Origin: Ampullaceana balthica
Taxonomy: Eukaryota > Mollusca > Gastropoda > Lymnaeidae
Direction of reading: 5' to 3'
DNA length: 64,000 nucleotides
Assembly: GCA_944989445.1 (NCBI GenBank)
Contig: CALYLW010000133.1
Coordinates: 1,950,829-2,014,828, forward strand
The position numbers and the translations under genes were made by a program. The notes beneath the pieces are model-generated. The model was not told the origin of the DNA, ran no database searches, and saw only the letters and a program-made list of their open reading frames with translations. How positions within the stretch are numbered: position 1 is the first letter of the stretch; every line of letters begins with the position of its first letter. Below are positions 44,019 through 56,454 of this stretch, in pieces.

Positions 44019-45214
44019 TAATAAATAATTGCATATTCAATAAGTATATTAACCAGCAATTACCCTAAATAATTGTGAGCCTAAAGTTTTCTTATATTCT
44101 ACGATTCATTCAACTGAATAGTTAAACTCAACATGTTTTCAATGCGTATACTTATACCTACCTATGTTGATGGTTTCTTGCTGAGAACAAATATTTCTTT
44201 GAAGCAAACACCACGACTGTTCAAGTTCCATTACTGGCCGATGGTAATGCTTGTATAACATTAAGTGTTTTCACATCCCTTTACCGAGGATAAATGGAGA
44301 CGTGTTTATTTTTACCCCTTCTGTTTATTCGCTTCAAACGTACATATCTCTCTCCACAGAGAGCGAAATCTTCTTTGACAGCACCTGGTCGAGATTGTTC
44401 AGAAGTGCATTTAATCGCGGTGCTCTTCAGCGCCCTCGGTGGCAATAATTTGTCTATATTGTATCTCGTGAGAGTCTGGGACTTTCTGTCAGTTAGATGT
44501 GTCGTTAGGACGTAATGGAATTACCCACTCACCCAGTGCTGGGACAGAAAGGCGAAGGACAGGTACAATGCCAAGGGAAGTAATGATCAGAAAGAACAAC
44601 TCCAAGGGGAGTAATGTTAGCGAGGCGCCTAGGCGATGAGGGTAATTACTAATAGCTTTGATTTGACAAACAAACCCTACTACTGAGTCAGCATCCGAGG
44701 CGAAGACGAGGTCTCGAGTGCGGTACAACGGAACGCGAGCAGCGTTTGTAGATATATTATAACGGAAATTAGCGTTTGATTTCTGTCAAGAGAAATACAA
44801 AATACATATGATAAAAATGTTAACTATTTTCCACGCATGAAGGTAACTTCTTCCTCTTTTTGGTAATAATTCAAAGTGATTCATTATCCCAAACAGGCCT
44901 TTCCTTACCGAACAAAGGCGATGACGTGTCCTAGACTAGAAACATACAAAACTTACCCTGCCATCTTGATCACCCATTCTGCATGTAAAACACCTAATTC
45001 CCCAACGGCCAAAATGTCCTTTGCCAAAATCCCCAGTGCCAAAATGTCTAGCACCAAAATGGCTGGTGTCAATATGTCCAGAGCTAATATCTTATAAGCA
45101 AAGCCCTTTAAACAAACAAAAAATTCAATGATAATATATAATTTAAAAAACTCCATCATCACACTATCCTATTAAAGATATCACGTGATCACGTGGCCTT
45201 CAGACTTGAATCAT
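44019..45214. other. Unique sequence, nothing recognised
   Basis: A short imperfect repeat of GCCAAAATGTCC occurs at 45005-45085. CCAAGGGAAGTAATG and CCAAGGGGAGTAATG at 44572 and 44602 form a small duplication. No gene. Confidence 0.4.
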
Positions 45215-45217
45215 ACT

Positions 45218-45513
45218 CAGACTCTCCACACAATATCCCTACAAACTCTCCACACAATATCCGTACAAACTCTCCACACAGTATCCCTACAGACTCTCCA
45301 CACAATATCCCTACAAACTCTCCACACAATATCCCTACAAACTCTCCACACAATATCGTTACAAACTCTCCACACAGTATCCCAACAGACTCTCCACACA
45401 GTATCCCTACAGACTCTCCACACAGTATCCTTACAGACTCTCCACACAGTATCCCTACAAACTCTCCACACAATATCCCTACAGACTCTCCACACAGTAT
45501 CCCTACAGACTCA
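45218..45513 (+). repeat. 24-bp minisatellite, 12 copies
   Basis: Units CTACAAACTCTCCACACAAT plus ATCC, with ACAGACTC and CAGTATC variants. Confidence 0.93.
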
Positions 45514-46346
45514 TTTTCCCCTTGCCAAATCTACCCACCCACATACCCCACACACCATTTCCGCACCATCCTATTCCCCACATCACCTCGTCACCACATC
45601 TCTTGACAAGACGATCTCACCACTCACACAATCTCAGAGAACGTCCAACTTTGTTACCCACTCCGCCTCCATCGTCTCACGCCCTCCCCATTCCCCTCCC
45701 CCGCCCTTCTATCTGGCTTGGCTCTCGTGAGCCCCAGGATACAAATCCACTCGGTCGATTGTCAATATGAATCAAGAGTAATTCTCTCAGGCTTAAGGGT
45801 CCCTAATTATCACATTCTGGGCGCATTTGGGCGTCGAAGTAACCCAGGGGCTCTGGAATGGAGTCAAACGCTAACAAAGCACAACAAGATAAACTTGAGG
45901 AAAACCAATAATAGAAGAAAGGGACCCTCGGGACATCACCGAGCAATGTAATATCGTATTTGATTTTTGGCTCGGTGTCTTCATTTTTTATTTCAGCCCT
46001 CGAGCGTCGCCCGTGTTTTATTGCAATTGTCTTTTGTAAAATGACAAAATTAATCGTTTCAGCGGGCAGTTCGCGTATTAGCAGACACAGATTTGATGAG
46101 TGGAGTGCCCAGTAGACCGCCACAATGTCTTGCTGCAAGGGTACAGTCATGACACCATTTTAGAACCACTATAACGCTGAACGGGGTTCTCAAAAGATAA
46201 CTTTAAACATGAACACTCGGAAGGCACACATTTACCAGAACTTGAGCACCACTGACATGTTTTTGGAAATAGGAATGATTAACTATTGTCTTTGGCGTAA
46301 CATATTGAGAAATTGGGAGTCTGAAACTATTGTCTTTGGCCTAACA
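45514..46346. other. Unique region with GC-balanced island (45700-46110)
   Basis: Contains TGTCAATATGAATCAAGAG, CACATTCTGGGCGCATTTGG and AAATTAATCGTTTCAGCG; no repeat and no supported exon. Near 46288 and 46330 a 43-bp AATTGGGAGTCTGAAAC unit is repeated, and the next hAT element has inserted into it. Confidence 0.3.
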
Positions 46347-46566
46347 CAGGGGTTGGCAAACTACGGCCCTCGGGCCGCATGCGGCCAGCTGCGGATTTTT
46401 TCTTCGACCCCCGGAAGCCTGCTCTAATATTGAAAAAATTAATAACTTTATGTTAAAGATCTATGTGTGTTCTTGAATCGAGGCTAAATTTTGGTTAGGT
46501 GCGGCCCCTTGATGTTTCATTTCTTACTAATGCGGCCCTCACCTTAAAAACTTTGCCCCACCCCTG
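46347..46566. mobile_element. Non-autonomous hAT element, 220 bp
   Basis: Ends CAGGGGTTGGCAAACTACGG and AACTTTGCCCCACCCCTG are inverted copies, with internal GCGGCCC motifs like the 57.5-kb element. Flanks GCCTAACA and GGTAACAC suggest a degraded 8-bp duplication. Non-coding. Confidence 0.8.
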
Positions 46567-46719
46567 GGTAACACCTTGAGGAATTGGGAGTCTTAAATTT
46601 TTATTTTTTTGAGGGCCCTATCCTATTAACTCGTGCACGCTTCCGGATCTGTATATGTCGTCAGCGCTTCCGAATCTGAATATATGTCGTCAACTTTTTC
46701 AAAACGCCCGGTAAAACGT

Positions 46720-47075
46720 TTTCTGACTTGCTAGAGAGCTGAAATTTTCACAGGTTTGGCTTGTGGGGAGGATTAAGCTATTAAAGTTGCAGATCTATCG
46801 AATGTACCGTAATTAAATTAATGCATTTTTAGTTTATCTCTATATAACTATATGTAGCGGCCTGCTTTTGTTGACATTTTACGCGTCACGCTGAGTTAAG
46901 TTCAGCCATCCGTGACCAGATCTTTTACAGCAAAGGGGAGTTAAGGCAATCTCAGTTTGTAAATGTTTGTCGCGTTTAAGCATGATCCATACTTTTTAGT
47001 TATGCCTCATATATAAGGGATTTAAAGTCAAAAACTTTGTTTTTACGTGGTTGTTTAATTAAATCCCTTATTTTA
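46720..47075 (+). repeat. Dispersed repeat R2, plus copy
   Basis: Close relative of 43040-43400: CGAATGTACCGTAATTAAAT, CAGTTTGTAAATGTTTGTCG, TATATAAGGGATTTAAAGTC and TTTGTTTTTACG. Confidence 0.7.
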
Positions 47076-47309
47076 ACTTCACCGCCGTCTCAGAACTTTT
47101 GTGTTAGTTGATCAAATTTTATATCTCACATTAAATCCCAAAATCGATCACAATAAATATCAATAAAACTTAGAGTTCTGAGTCGCCCTGTGTGACTACT
47201 TAAATTGTGACTAAAAATTATTTTCTGCTTTTTCATGCGAGATTCTACATTCCTCAATGCAGCTGGGCCTTATATTTTTAAAAAAGTTTTTTTTTCTCTT
47301 CATTTTATC

Positions 47310-47556
47310 ATATGTGCTTTTCTCAGACATCGAAGGTCTATTGGGGAAAGCGAAGCAGCGTTCACAAGTTTCAGTTAGCCACGACATACTAAGGGATTGT
47401 GTGGCTATGGCACAACGTCTATAGACGCTTTTAATTTCCCCAACTTATGCCGGGTCCCCATCGGAGCTGGCTGGACTCAAGGTCACCCCTAGGACCCCAG
47501 CCTTCACCGAGACTCGAACCCGAGACCCATCGGATTGCTAGCCGAACGCGCCACCT
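47310..47556 (-). mobile_element. tRNA-derived SINE
   Basis: On the minus strand the head has a Pol III A-box-like GGCGCGTTCGGCTAGC and a B-box GGGTTCGAGTCTCGG, about 30 bp apart. The body has TAAGTTGGGGAAATTAAAAG and CTTCGATGTCTGAGAAAAG. I recognise this layout as a SINE family with a conserved centre widespread in molluscs and other animals (from memory). It is not a tRNA gene: there is no cloverleaf acceptor pairing and the body is SINE-like. Confidence 0.75.
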
Positions 47557-48394
47557 GAAACTATTGCATTACAAACCAACATGGCAATAGCTGTACTAAC
47601 AGCCTCACGTTCGTTGTGGGTAGGAATGGGTTCATTATCCAAGATCTTAGAACCTTTCAAATATAATTATTTATCTTATTATGGTATTAGGTTAATATAT
47701 GCTACATGCCAGCAAGTTTTTGATTTGGTTTCAAGGAAATCATGCTAAAAAGATCCAGATAAAGAGTGTTATAGAACCGTTGTTGATGTGCTCTTTTTTT
47801 TTATACCGTTGAGTATCATCTGAGAACCTTCTTATGTCAGGTCATTAGCTGGAATATGTTACTCGCCAATGGCCTCGAGCAACAGTGGGAAATGACGCAG
47901 TCACGTGACTACAGAATGAAGGATAAATAAGGGAGGTACGAGTCATCCCAGGGCTCAATCCGACATGATAATCTCGCGCATGCGTGGTCAGTATTAACTA
48001 CCGGCGGGGGACTTTTGGTCAAATTCTGATGTTTTCACATGTGAGCGCTTCCCCCTTGAGCCCGGGACCATCCAATAAGTTTCTTGGCCCCGAGGGTGGG
48101 TGTGGCAGTGCGCTGGACTGTTACTAGTCATTTTGTACTGCTGATGACTACAGTACCGCCTGGGCCTGGTAAACATGTGCGGGGCGGGGCTGGGTAGTCA
48201 GGACACTTGATAAGGGTGGCAAGATTACTAGTCACTTTAGTTGAAGTCAGAAGCGCTTATTAGAAGTAAGCGGCACTTGTTATAAGTCAGAGTTTGTTAA
48301 AAGTCAAAATCGGTTGCTTAAGTGAGAATCAGTTTTTTCAGTAACACTGAGATGTTTGTTTAACTTTTGTTTGAACGTCACTGCAATTTAAATC
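47557..48394. other. Unique region, possible regulatory island (47860-48200)
   Basis: Contains ATGACGCAGTCACGTGAC and CCTTGAGCCCGGGACC, GC-balanced, with no ORF of note. No repeat or transposon was recognised apart from a short TTAGAAGTAAGC/TATAAGTCAG repetition. Confidence 0.3.
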
Positions 48395-48560
48395 TATTCA
48401 GACAAAGTCCATACAGTAAGCAGGAGGGTTTCACCCAGACAAAGTCCATACAGTAAGCAGGAGGGTTTCATCCAGACAAAGTCCATACAGTAAGCAGGAG
48501 GGTTTCATCCAGACAAAGTTCATACAGTAAGTCGGAGAGTTTCATCCAGGCAAAGTTCAT
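48395..48560 (+). repeat. 37-bp minisatellite, about 4 copies
   Basis: Units contain CAGACAAAGTCCATACAGTA and GGAGGGTTTCA. Confidence 0.9.
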
Positions 48561-48644
48561 ATACATGTTAAGTCCACGCAAAGTCAACACAGGTTACACA
48601 CAGACAACCAAACTCTATACAGTAAGCATGCAGGTTTCATCTAG

Positions 48645-48838
48645 GAAAAGTCTATACAGGTTAGATACAGGCAGCAAAAGTCTATACATGTTACATACAG
48701 GCAGCCAAGTCTATACATGTTACATACAGGCAGCCATAGTCTATACATGTTACATACAGTCAGCCATAGTCTATACATGTTACATACAGGCAGCCATAGT
48801 CTATACATGTTACATACAGGCATCCAAGTCCGTACAGT
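48645..48838 (+). repeat. 30-bp minisatellite, about 6 copies
   Basis: Units contain GTCTATACATGTTACATACA and GGCAGCCATA. Both arrays share a CATACAG/CATACAT core with the preceding 37-bp array and may be related. Confidence 0.9.
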
Positions 48839-49872
48839 ATGCAGCCAGCAAGTGTGAAGATACTGAAGACTATTTGTATATTTGAGCCGTCAGTTTGGAA
48901 GAAAGAACAGAGATCACAGTATCATACATAGGAATCGGTAAGAGAACTGCTGTAAAACACAGACACTTAATCGGTACGAGATAAAAATGGGATGTTTCCC
49001 CCCTAACCCACCCCACACCCCTTAAAAAAAAGACAATTTTCAACTTTTCCCTCTTTGCCCTCACCACGCCCGACCCCCGACCCCCACCCACCCCCGAGCC
49101 GGGCAATCTCTGTTTGCTAATGAAAACCCCATTCAATTTTTGGCGCCGTAATGAGGTGAAAAACGATTGAGGGCTAAAGCCAGCACCCGTACCATTCTCG
49201 ACAAATTTATTTCCAATTCGCCTCAAAGATTCCATGTGCAGTGGGCATTCATAACGTTGGGGGGTGGGCGCCTGCGACTGCTTTCATCCGCCCCTTGCTG
49301 GATCGAATACAGTCGCAAGTGAGTTCCGAGACCCCCTCGCGCATCCGGAAATAGGGTATCACGTGACATTTGTGTGTGACCAATCGCTTGGAAGGGAACC
49401 ATCCCTCGTTTTATTGGGGGATCGGTCGAAGACGGCCATTAGCGACCGAGAGAATCGGCGCGTTTAATCCCAGCAATACGGTCAGTCATATGACCTGGCA
49501 TAGAAAGTCCGAAAAGATGGTTTAACAAAGATGGTCTAACAAAGATGGTTAAAATTCTTTGAGATCTAAGATGGCAAGTACTTGGGATGGGGTACTTTCA
49601 TATGGGGGAAGTAGTGGTGCTAATTTTTCAAATTTTTTACTATTTGAAATGTGTATGTGTGTGTTGTTTTTTTTTACTCCCAAAAATTAACTTTCTATTA
49701 AATCTTTTAAAACCAAATATTTCAGGTAGAAACACTACAAAAACTATTAAGTCTTACAAGCAAATATAGATTTCAAAGACAGGTGACCGTTCATAACATA
49801 TTGAAATACTTTTTTAAGGAGGAAAAAAATCTGTTAACAACACTGATAAAGAAGCAGGGCTTCTGGTGTAAA
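48839..49872. other. Unique region with GC-balanced island (49110-49480)
   Basis: The island has ATTTATTTCCAATTCGCC and TTTTATTGGGGGATCGG, no supported exon, C/A-rich tracts at 49005-49095. Candidate regulatory DNA. Confidence 0.28.
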
Positions 49873-50417
49873 TATGTTGTTGTTGCTGATGTTGTTGATG
49901 ATGTTGTTGCTGATGTTGTTGATGATGTTGTTGATGATGTTGTTGATGATGTTGTTGATGATGTTGTTGATGATGTTGTTGATGATGTTGTTGCTGATGT
50001 TGTTGATGATGTTGTTGATGATGTTGTTGATGATGTTGTTGATGATGTTGTTGATGATGTTGTTGCTGATGTTGTTGATGATGTTGTTGATGATGTTGTT
50101 GATGATGTTGTTGATGATGTTGTTGATGATGTTGTTGATGATGTTGTTGATGATGTTGTTGATGATGTTGTTGATGATGTTGTTGATGATGTTGTTGATG
50201 ATGTTGTTGATGATGTTGTTGATGATGTTGTTGATGATGTTGTTGATGATGTTGTTGATGATGTTGTTGATGATGTTGTTGATGATGTTGTTGATGATGT
50301 TGTTGATGTTGTTGTTGTTGATGTTGTGATGATGTTGTTGATGATGTTGTTGATGATGTTGTTGATGATGTTGTTGATGATGTTGTTGATGATGTTGTTG
50401 ATGATGTTGTTGATGAT

Positions 50418-50448
<31 letters not shown>

Positions 50449-50768
50449 ATGATGTTGTTGATGATGTTGTTGTGATGTTGTTGATGATGTGTTGTGATGT
50501 TGTTGATGATGTTGTTGATGATGTTGTTGATGATGTTGTTGATGATGTTGTTGATGATGTTGTTGATGATGTTGTTGATGTGTTGTTGTGATGTTGTTGA
50601 TGATGTTGTTGATGATGTTGTTGTGATGTTGTTGATGATGTTGTTGTGATGTTGTTGATGATGTTGTTGATGATGTTGTTGATGATGTTGTTGTGATGTT
50701 GTTGATGATGTTGTTGATGATGTTGTTGATGATGTTGTTGATGATGTTGTTGATGATGTTGTTGATGT

Positions 50769-50799
<31 letters not shown>

Positions 50800-50887
50800 A
50801 TGATGTTGTTGATGATGTTGTTGATGATGTTGTTGATGATGTTGTGATGATGTTGTTGATGATGTTGTTGATGATGTTGTTGATGAT

Positions 50888-50918
<31 letters not shown>

Positions 50919-51779
50919 ATGATGTTGTTGATGATGTTGTTGTGATGTTGTTGATGATGTTGTTGTGATGTTGTTGATGTTGTTGTTGATGATGTTGTTG
51001 ATGATGTTGTTGATGATGTTGTTGTGATGTTGTGATGATGTTGTTGATGATGTTGTTGTGATGTTGTTGATGATGTTGTTGATGATGTTGTTGTGATGTT
51101 GTTGATGATGTTGTTGATGATGTTGTTGATGATGTTGTTGATGATGTTGTTGATGTGATGTTGTGTTGTGATGATGTTGTTGATGATGTTGTTGATGATG
51201 TTGTTGTGATGTTGTTGATGTTGTGATGTTGTTGTGTTGTTGATGATGTTGTTGATGATGTTGTGTGATGTTGTTGATGATGTTGTTGATGATGTTGTTG
51301 ATGATGTTGTTGATGATGTTGTTGTGATGTTGTTGATGATGTTGTGTTGATGATGTTGTTGTGATGTTGTTGATGATGTTGTTGATGATGTTGTTGATGA
51401 TGTTGTTGATGATGTTGTTGATGATGTTGTTGATGATGTTGTTGATGATGTTGTTGATGATGTTGTTGATGATGTTGTTGATGATGTTGTTGATGATGTT
51501 GTTGATGATGTTGTTGATGATGTTGTTGATGATGTTGTTGATGATGATGTTGTTGATGATGTTGTTGATGATGTTGTTGATGATGTTGTTGATGATGTTG
51601 TTGATGATGTTGTTGATGATGTTGTTGATGATGTTGTTGATGATGTTGTTGATGATGTTGTTGATGATGTTGTTGATGATGATGTTGTTGATGATGTTGT
51701 TGATGATGTTGTTGATGATGTTGTTGATGATGTTGTTGATGATGTTGTTGATGATGTTGTTGATGATGTTGTTGATGAT

Positions 51780-51810
<31 letters not shown>

Positions 51811-51868
51811 ATGATGTTGTTGATGTTGTTGTTGTTGTTGTTGTTGTTGTTGTGGTGTTGTTGCAGTT
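49873..51868 (+). repeat. 2-kb array of GATGATGTTGTT
   Basis: A 12-bp unit repeated over about 2.0 kb. Single-unit variants (GCTGATGTTGTT near the left end, TTGTTGTTGTTGATG blocks) and 1-3 bp indels lie mostly in 50.3-51.4 kb; both flanks are pure. Minus-strand frames near 690 residues (runs of Gln/His/Asn/Thr/Ser) and plus frames (Asp/Val, Met/Leu) are artefacts. Confidence 0.97.
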
Positions 51869-53764
51869 GTTGGTGTGATCCATGTCGGGATCGAACAATA
51901 CAATTTAATGGTCAGGAAAGTTAATTAACTTCTCACCCCGCTCAGCTAAGTATCACTTCTGTAATGACGTCATGTCACGTGGGTCCTTACATAGTATGTA
52001 AGGGCTTGAGGTCATGACAGGTCGTGTAGCCGGCATGCGAACACAGGACAAAGAAAATGTTTTAGAAGATGATATGATGTGAGGGGATTGTGATATCTTT
52101 TCTTTAAAAACAAAAACATTGTTGAGGAGGGGATAACTACATAAAAATTGTGTGATAAGGAATTTAACAGGATAAAAAATATTATAGAAACATTTTGTAT
52201 TTATAGCTTATTTATAGCTTATTTATAGCTTATTGATAGCATGTTTACGACATTTACATAAGTTGTTATTTTTTTAAAATAAAAGCCACAAAACAATTCA
52301 ATACACAATCTTCAGCTATGAAATTTTTTTTAAAAGTTTTATTACTGTGTCATTATTTCTATATTACCGGCGCACTGACAGACATCACTGCTGTTGACCT
52401 ATGAGAGCAGTAAGTACTAGCACTGTTTGATCCCCCCCCCCACACACTTTTTTCCAATCACCCCCTTTCTTGCGCACCTATATTTGGTTCGCGTCGTAAT
52501 AAAACCCATGTCATGAAGTGCAACAATAATACATGAAAGCGGAATATCTGCACACGCGCATAAAAAACAAGGCGCCAGTGTTGCACCGTGCGGTGCGGTG
52601 ATATGTCGGTGGATTTCAATGCTAATTCAATCAGTGGTCTATCAGCCTTCTAACTACCGTTAACTAAGTACATGAAAAGGGCCAGGAAAATTGCGCAGAT
52701 ATTAGGCAAAGTTCCACATCAGAAACGAAGTCCAAGGCACGTAGATAATTCAGCGGGGATGAAACAGAAACAAAGAAATTAATTAACAAAGATGCGTGGA
52801 AGGGAAATATATATAGAGAGAGGGGGGTGGGGGAAGATGAAGAGGAAAGAAAAAAGACTTAACAGTGATCTAAGAAAATAAGTCTTTGGAAGACGGCAAA
52901 GATGTACACGACCGAAATTATATTTGTACCATTATCTTATAGTATTTTTTTTCTTGTAAAAGAGAAAGAAACTATTTTTAAAAAATTGATAGCCCACTAT
53001 CAAATCCTCAAAGCCAAAGCGATAAAACAAAATGCAAGAAATTTGAAACAGCGACATTCAAAGAACTGGAACCCTAACCATCAAAAACAAGAGTTGGTGA
53101 CCTCCCCCTGGTTCCCGCCGTCCAAACCGAGGCGACTTCTTTTAAAGAAATAGGTGAAATCACTCGCGTTCCTTTTTTCTCTTAGTTCTCCGTTTGAGAT
53201 GACGATATTAGCAGGAACTCGACAAAAACATACCCAACAGGCGGCGCAGTGGGGGAAATTCTCTGCCAGTTTGGACTTCGTTTGAGTAGAGACAATTAGC
53301 GGGCGTAATCGGAGGGTTTTCATTAACCCGAGGGTCTCGAGAAATCAGCAAGCGCGCGCCGCGGTGGCTACTGCACCGTGGGTTTCTGCGGAGATCAAGG
53401 ACGGGTTTTCGGCATCGTAAAAATCACGTATAAAACAACATGATTATCTGTGGTACCACGGATAAAACTATCACACACAAACAAAACATGAATCAAGATA
53501 ATAATAGGAACAACAATATGATTATCTGTGGTACCAATTTAGTAAGAGAGTATGATCTTTAAATTAGGACCAGCGGAAATGACGTCGACCTAAAGACTGT
53601 TGCCGAGAAGGTGATCCTGATATTTAGCGGTCATAGTTCATGAATTCCCAACTTCTTCTACAGTTTTCCAACAGCTTGTCTTAGTCTGGCATACCCTGCT
53701 CTAGTAACTCCGCTTCGTAAAACGACGTGAGCTGTAATATGTTTCTGTGAGGTTTTCTTATCTT
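51869..53764. other. AT-rich sequence with GC-balanced island (53090-53420)
   Basis: TTTATAGCTTA occurs about three times at 52198-52235. The island contains GGCGCAGTGGGGGAAATTC and GACAATTAGCGGGCGTAATC and no ORF. ATGATTATCTGTGGTACCA occurs twice (53440 and 53518). Nothing else recognised. Confidence 0.35.
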
Positions 53765-54215
53765 TTCTTATCTTATCTTATCTTATCTGTTTACAGACGC
53801 CCCTTCTATACAGTAGATTATTGCGGCCTACGCTTATCTATGGTTTGTGTTTAGTCCTGCATTTTTATTAGAGATCTATATGTTGATAAAGTGTTGGTTT
53901 TCCTGGTTTCTTCAGGCAACCCACTCCACGCCCGAATTCCGGACTGGAAGAACGAAAATTTGTATGTGTTTGTTCTTGCATACGGAATAAGAAAGGTGTT
54001 TTTATCCTTATGTCTTTCTGAGGGTTGTATTAAGTTATCTTTGTGTTGTATTTCTAAATTAGAATTAATTGCTTTATGTATGATTACTACTTTGTTCTTG
54101 GTTCTTCTATCCTCTAGTGATTCAAGGTTTAATGATTTAACTAATGGTGTTATTCTTGTCAGTTTTGATTGTATTTTCATTTTACTTGATTGTATTTGTA
54201 TTGTATTTTCTTTTT
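53765..54215 (-). pseudogene. CR1/L2-like LINE, best preserved C-terminus
   Basis: An open minus frame of 109 codons (53851-54180) reads LTRITPLVKSLNLESLEDRR, then NTFLIPYARTNTYKFSFF, SGIRAWSGLPEETRKTN and ends KMQD: the conserved end of CR1/L2-type reverse transcriptases. It is followed by the shared 3' UTR and a (GATAA)n tail (TTATC repeats at 53760-53790 on plus). The 5' part is missing, the usual dead-on-arrival state. Confidence 0.85.
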
Positions 54216-54339
54216 AAAACTTCATCAGCTATAACTCGAGAATTTCATTGATAAAAGTGCGATTTCTTCCATCGAGGACAAAATTAGAAAGAATATTTCT
54301 CTTTTTAAAAAATAGATTTGATCGCCAGGATCTCACCCG

Positions 54340-54862
54340 GCGAATTGTGAAACAATGAAGTAGTCTTGTTTAACATTACAAACGATGAAGTACTCTTGTT
54401 TAAAATTACAAACGATGAAGTACTCTTGTTTAACATTGCAAACAATGAAGTACTCTTATTTAACATTACAAAAAATGAAGTACTCGTGTTTAACATTACA
54501 AACAATGAAGTACTCTTATTTAACATTACAAACAATGAAGTACTCTTGTTTAACATTACAAACAATGAAGTACTCTTATTTAACATTACAAACAATGAAG
54601 TACTCTTATTTAACATTACAAACAATGAAATACTCTTGTTTAACATTACAAACAATGAAGTACTCTTATTTAACATTACAAACAATGAAGTACTCTTATT
54701 TAACATTACAAACAATAAAGTACTCTTATTTAACATTACAAACAATGAAGTACTCTTATTTAACATTACAAACAATGAAGTACTCTTATTTAACATTACA
54801 AACAATGAAGTACTCTTATTTAACATTACAAACAATGAAGTACTCTTATTTAACATTACAAT
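54340..54862 (+). repeat. 30-bp minisatellite, 17 copies
   Basis: Units GAAGTACTCTTATTTAACAT plus TACAAACAAT; left copies vary (ACGATG, TGTTTAA), right copies are identical, a gradient suggesting growth from the right. Frames on both strands are artefacts of the 30-bp period. Confidence 0.95.
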
Positions 54863-55494
54863 CCGAACGGATAACGGTAGCTACGTTTTATCGTCGGCCA
54901 CAGGGGGTTGGTTTCTGGTCCAAGATTTAAAGACTTTACTTAATGTGTGGCTAGTCACATTATATCATATAACTGCTCGCCATTTGAGGCGTGTACTTTG
55001 ACCTCTTATCCCTCTGGAAAAAAGGGTCAAGCGGAAGTTAAAGGTTTCATACCAGTGTCGTGAAACTGAAGCGGGATGAGAGTTTTATCACCGCTCGAAA
55101 GTATCCAGAAAAAAAAGTGCCACCCCCCAGTGCTGGACCGCCCTTTCCTTCTTGATACGCCGCTGGGTCGCACGTTCCAAGCTCTGTAATTTTGTGATAT
55201 TTTTTGTTTACTGCAAACGTTTCTGAATCGTCATTTTTTCACCACAACAGAGCGACGGGTCAACTCAATATCTCATGAGTATCACAGCATTACTGTTAGT
55301 TAACACTTTCTCTCAACTCACACACACAAAAGGTGCCTGAAAGTGAAATCCATTGAGAAGGTGAACACAGGTAAATTCCATAATTAGTCAGTTGACAATG
55401 ATAAAATCAATGATAACAAACCCGACAATAATAAAAGTCAACAAACACGAAGTCAACATTGAGAATTCAACACAAGAAAGTCAATAATAATAAT
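54863..55494. other. Unique sequence, nothing recognised
   Basis: Mixed composition; no array, exon or transposon end. Confidence 0.4.
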
Positions 55495-55560
55495 AATAAA
55501 TTGATAATTTATATAGTGCTGTATTCCAGTAAGGAACTGGGCTCACGGCGCTTTACGTGA
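55495..55560 (+). repeat. Short dispersed-repeat motif (TTTATATAGTGCTGTATTCC)
   Basis: An (AAT)n run followed by TTTATATAGTGCTGTATTCC and CTCACGGCGCTTTAC resembles a short interspersed motif common in invertebrate genomes (TATAGCGC...GCGCTTTAC). From memory; only one copy here. Confidence 0.35.
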
Positions 55561-55599
55561 AGATGATAACATACATATAAGTATTAAATAAACAATTAA

Positions 55600-55722
55600 A
55601 AAGTCAACAATTAGAAAATCAAATATGAGAAAGTCAACAATGAATGAGTCAACAAAAATAAATTCAACGACGAGAAAGTCAACAATGATAAGTCAACAAT
55701 GAGTAAGTCAACAATGAGAAGC
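55600..55722 (+). repeat. AAGTCAACAATGAG short tandem repeat
   Basis: Irregular 13-15-bp units with GTCAACAATGA; related AGTCAACA motifs start at 55430. Confidence 0.75.
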
Positions 55723-56450
55723 TTTCTCTGTTTACCCATAACTGTAATTGCCTCACACGTTTGTCGCACATTTTTCAGGGCGGGAGAAGTGTTCCATATG
55801 TTTCCCATAATGCCTGCCACTTCCCACTGTACCGATACATTGGAAAGGAAGACAGGCCCTTGCCAGCGCACGAGTCCTTCATTAGGAATTATGGGTTTAG
55901 AACTCGAGGGGAAACTTCAAAAGCTCGGAAGAAGATGAAAATTAGAATTGTGCGAGTATTAACTGTGATTGAACGAAAGAGGGTGTAAAACGGCGCATTT
56001 CTTCAGCTTATTTCCACGAGCACTGAGGTGACCTACCCTCTAATCCACGCCAAGCTCCCGCGGGACACTCAAATCTCGCCTCGCTTTTTTACAGCTCTGT
56101 CCAATTTTTGGATTCTTGTATTTTATGACAAAACTTTGAAGATTAAAGAAATCATGTTTTAAAAATGTGGCTTGCTATTGCTCAATGGGTTGAAATGATT
56201 TTACCAGAGCGGAGAATTCATGCTACACTTTACATCAGCTCCAGTGGTTGTGGCGGGTAGAGTCGGTCCATCTGACACCATGTAGAAGCTATGGCGTCAG
56301 TACTTCAAATAGTCTTGAGGTCCTATACTTCTGACACCATGTAATAGAACTTGCAGGTCAAGTGACAAGACTTTAACACACTGTGGTCTGGTTAACAACT
56401 GTCTTTAATCACTTTATACACTCAACTGCAATCAACTGTACAATCCACCA
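55723..56450. other. Unique region with possible regulatory island (55730-56060)
   Basis: Contains GTCCTTCATTAGGAATTATG and GCTCCCGCGGGACACTC. Near 56272 and 56332 CTGACACCATGTA is duplicated. No supported exon. Confidence 0.28.
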
Positions 56451-56454
56451 TTGC

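Noticed and set aside
47480..47556. Possible tRNA gene on the minus strand (A and B boxes present)
   Set aside because: No acceptor-stem pairing or anticodon arm could be drawn, and the sequence continues into a SINE body.
49814..51898. Minus-strand open frame of 694 codons (and several others near 690, 230, 187)
   Set aside because: It is a direct translation of the GATGATGTTGTT array; indels shift the product between Thr/Ser, Gln/His and Asn/Ile runs, with no start context, domain or splice support.
53891..54217. Plus-strand frame of 108 codons, also seen at 9.1 and 27.0 kb
   Set aside because: It recurs because it is the antisense of a repeated LINE C-terminus; the minus strand has the conserved protein signature.
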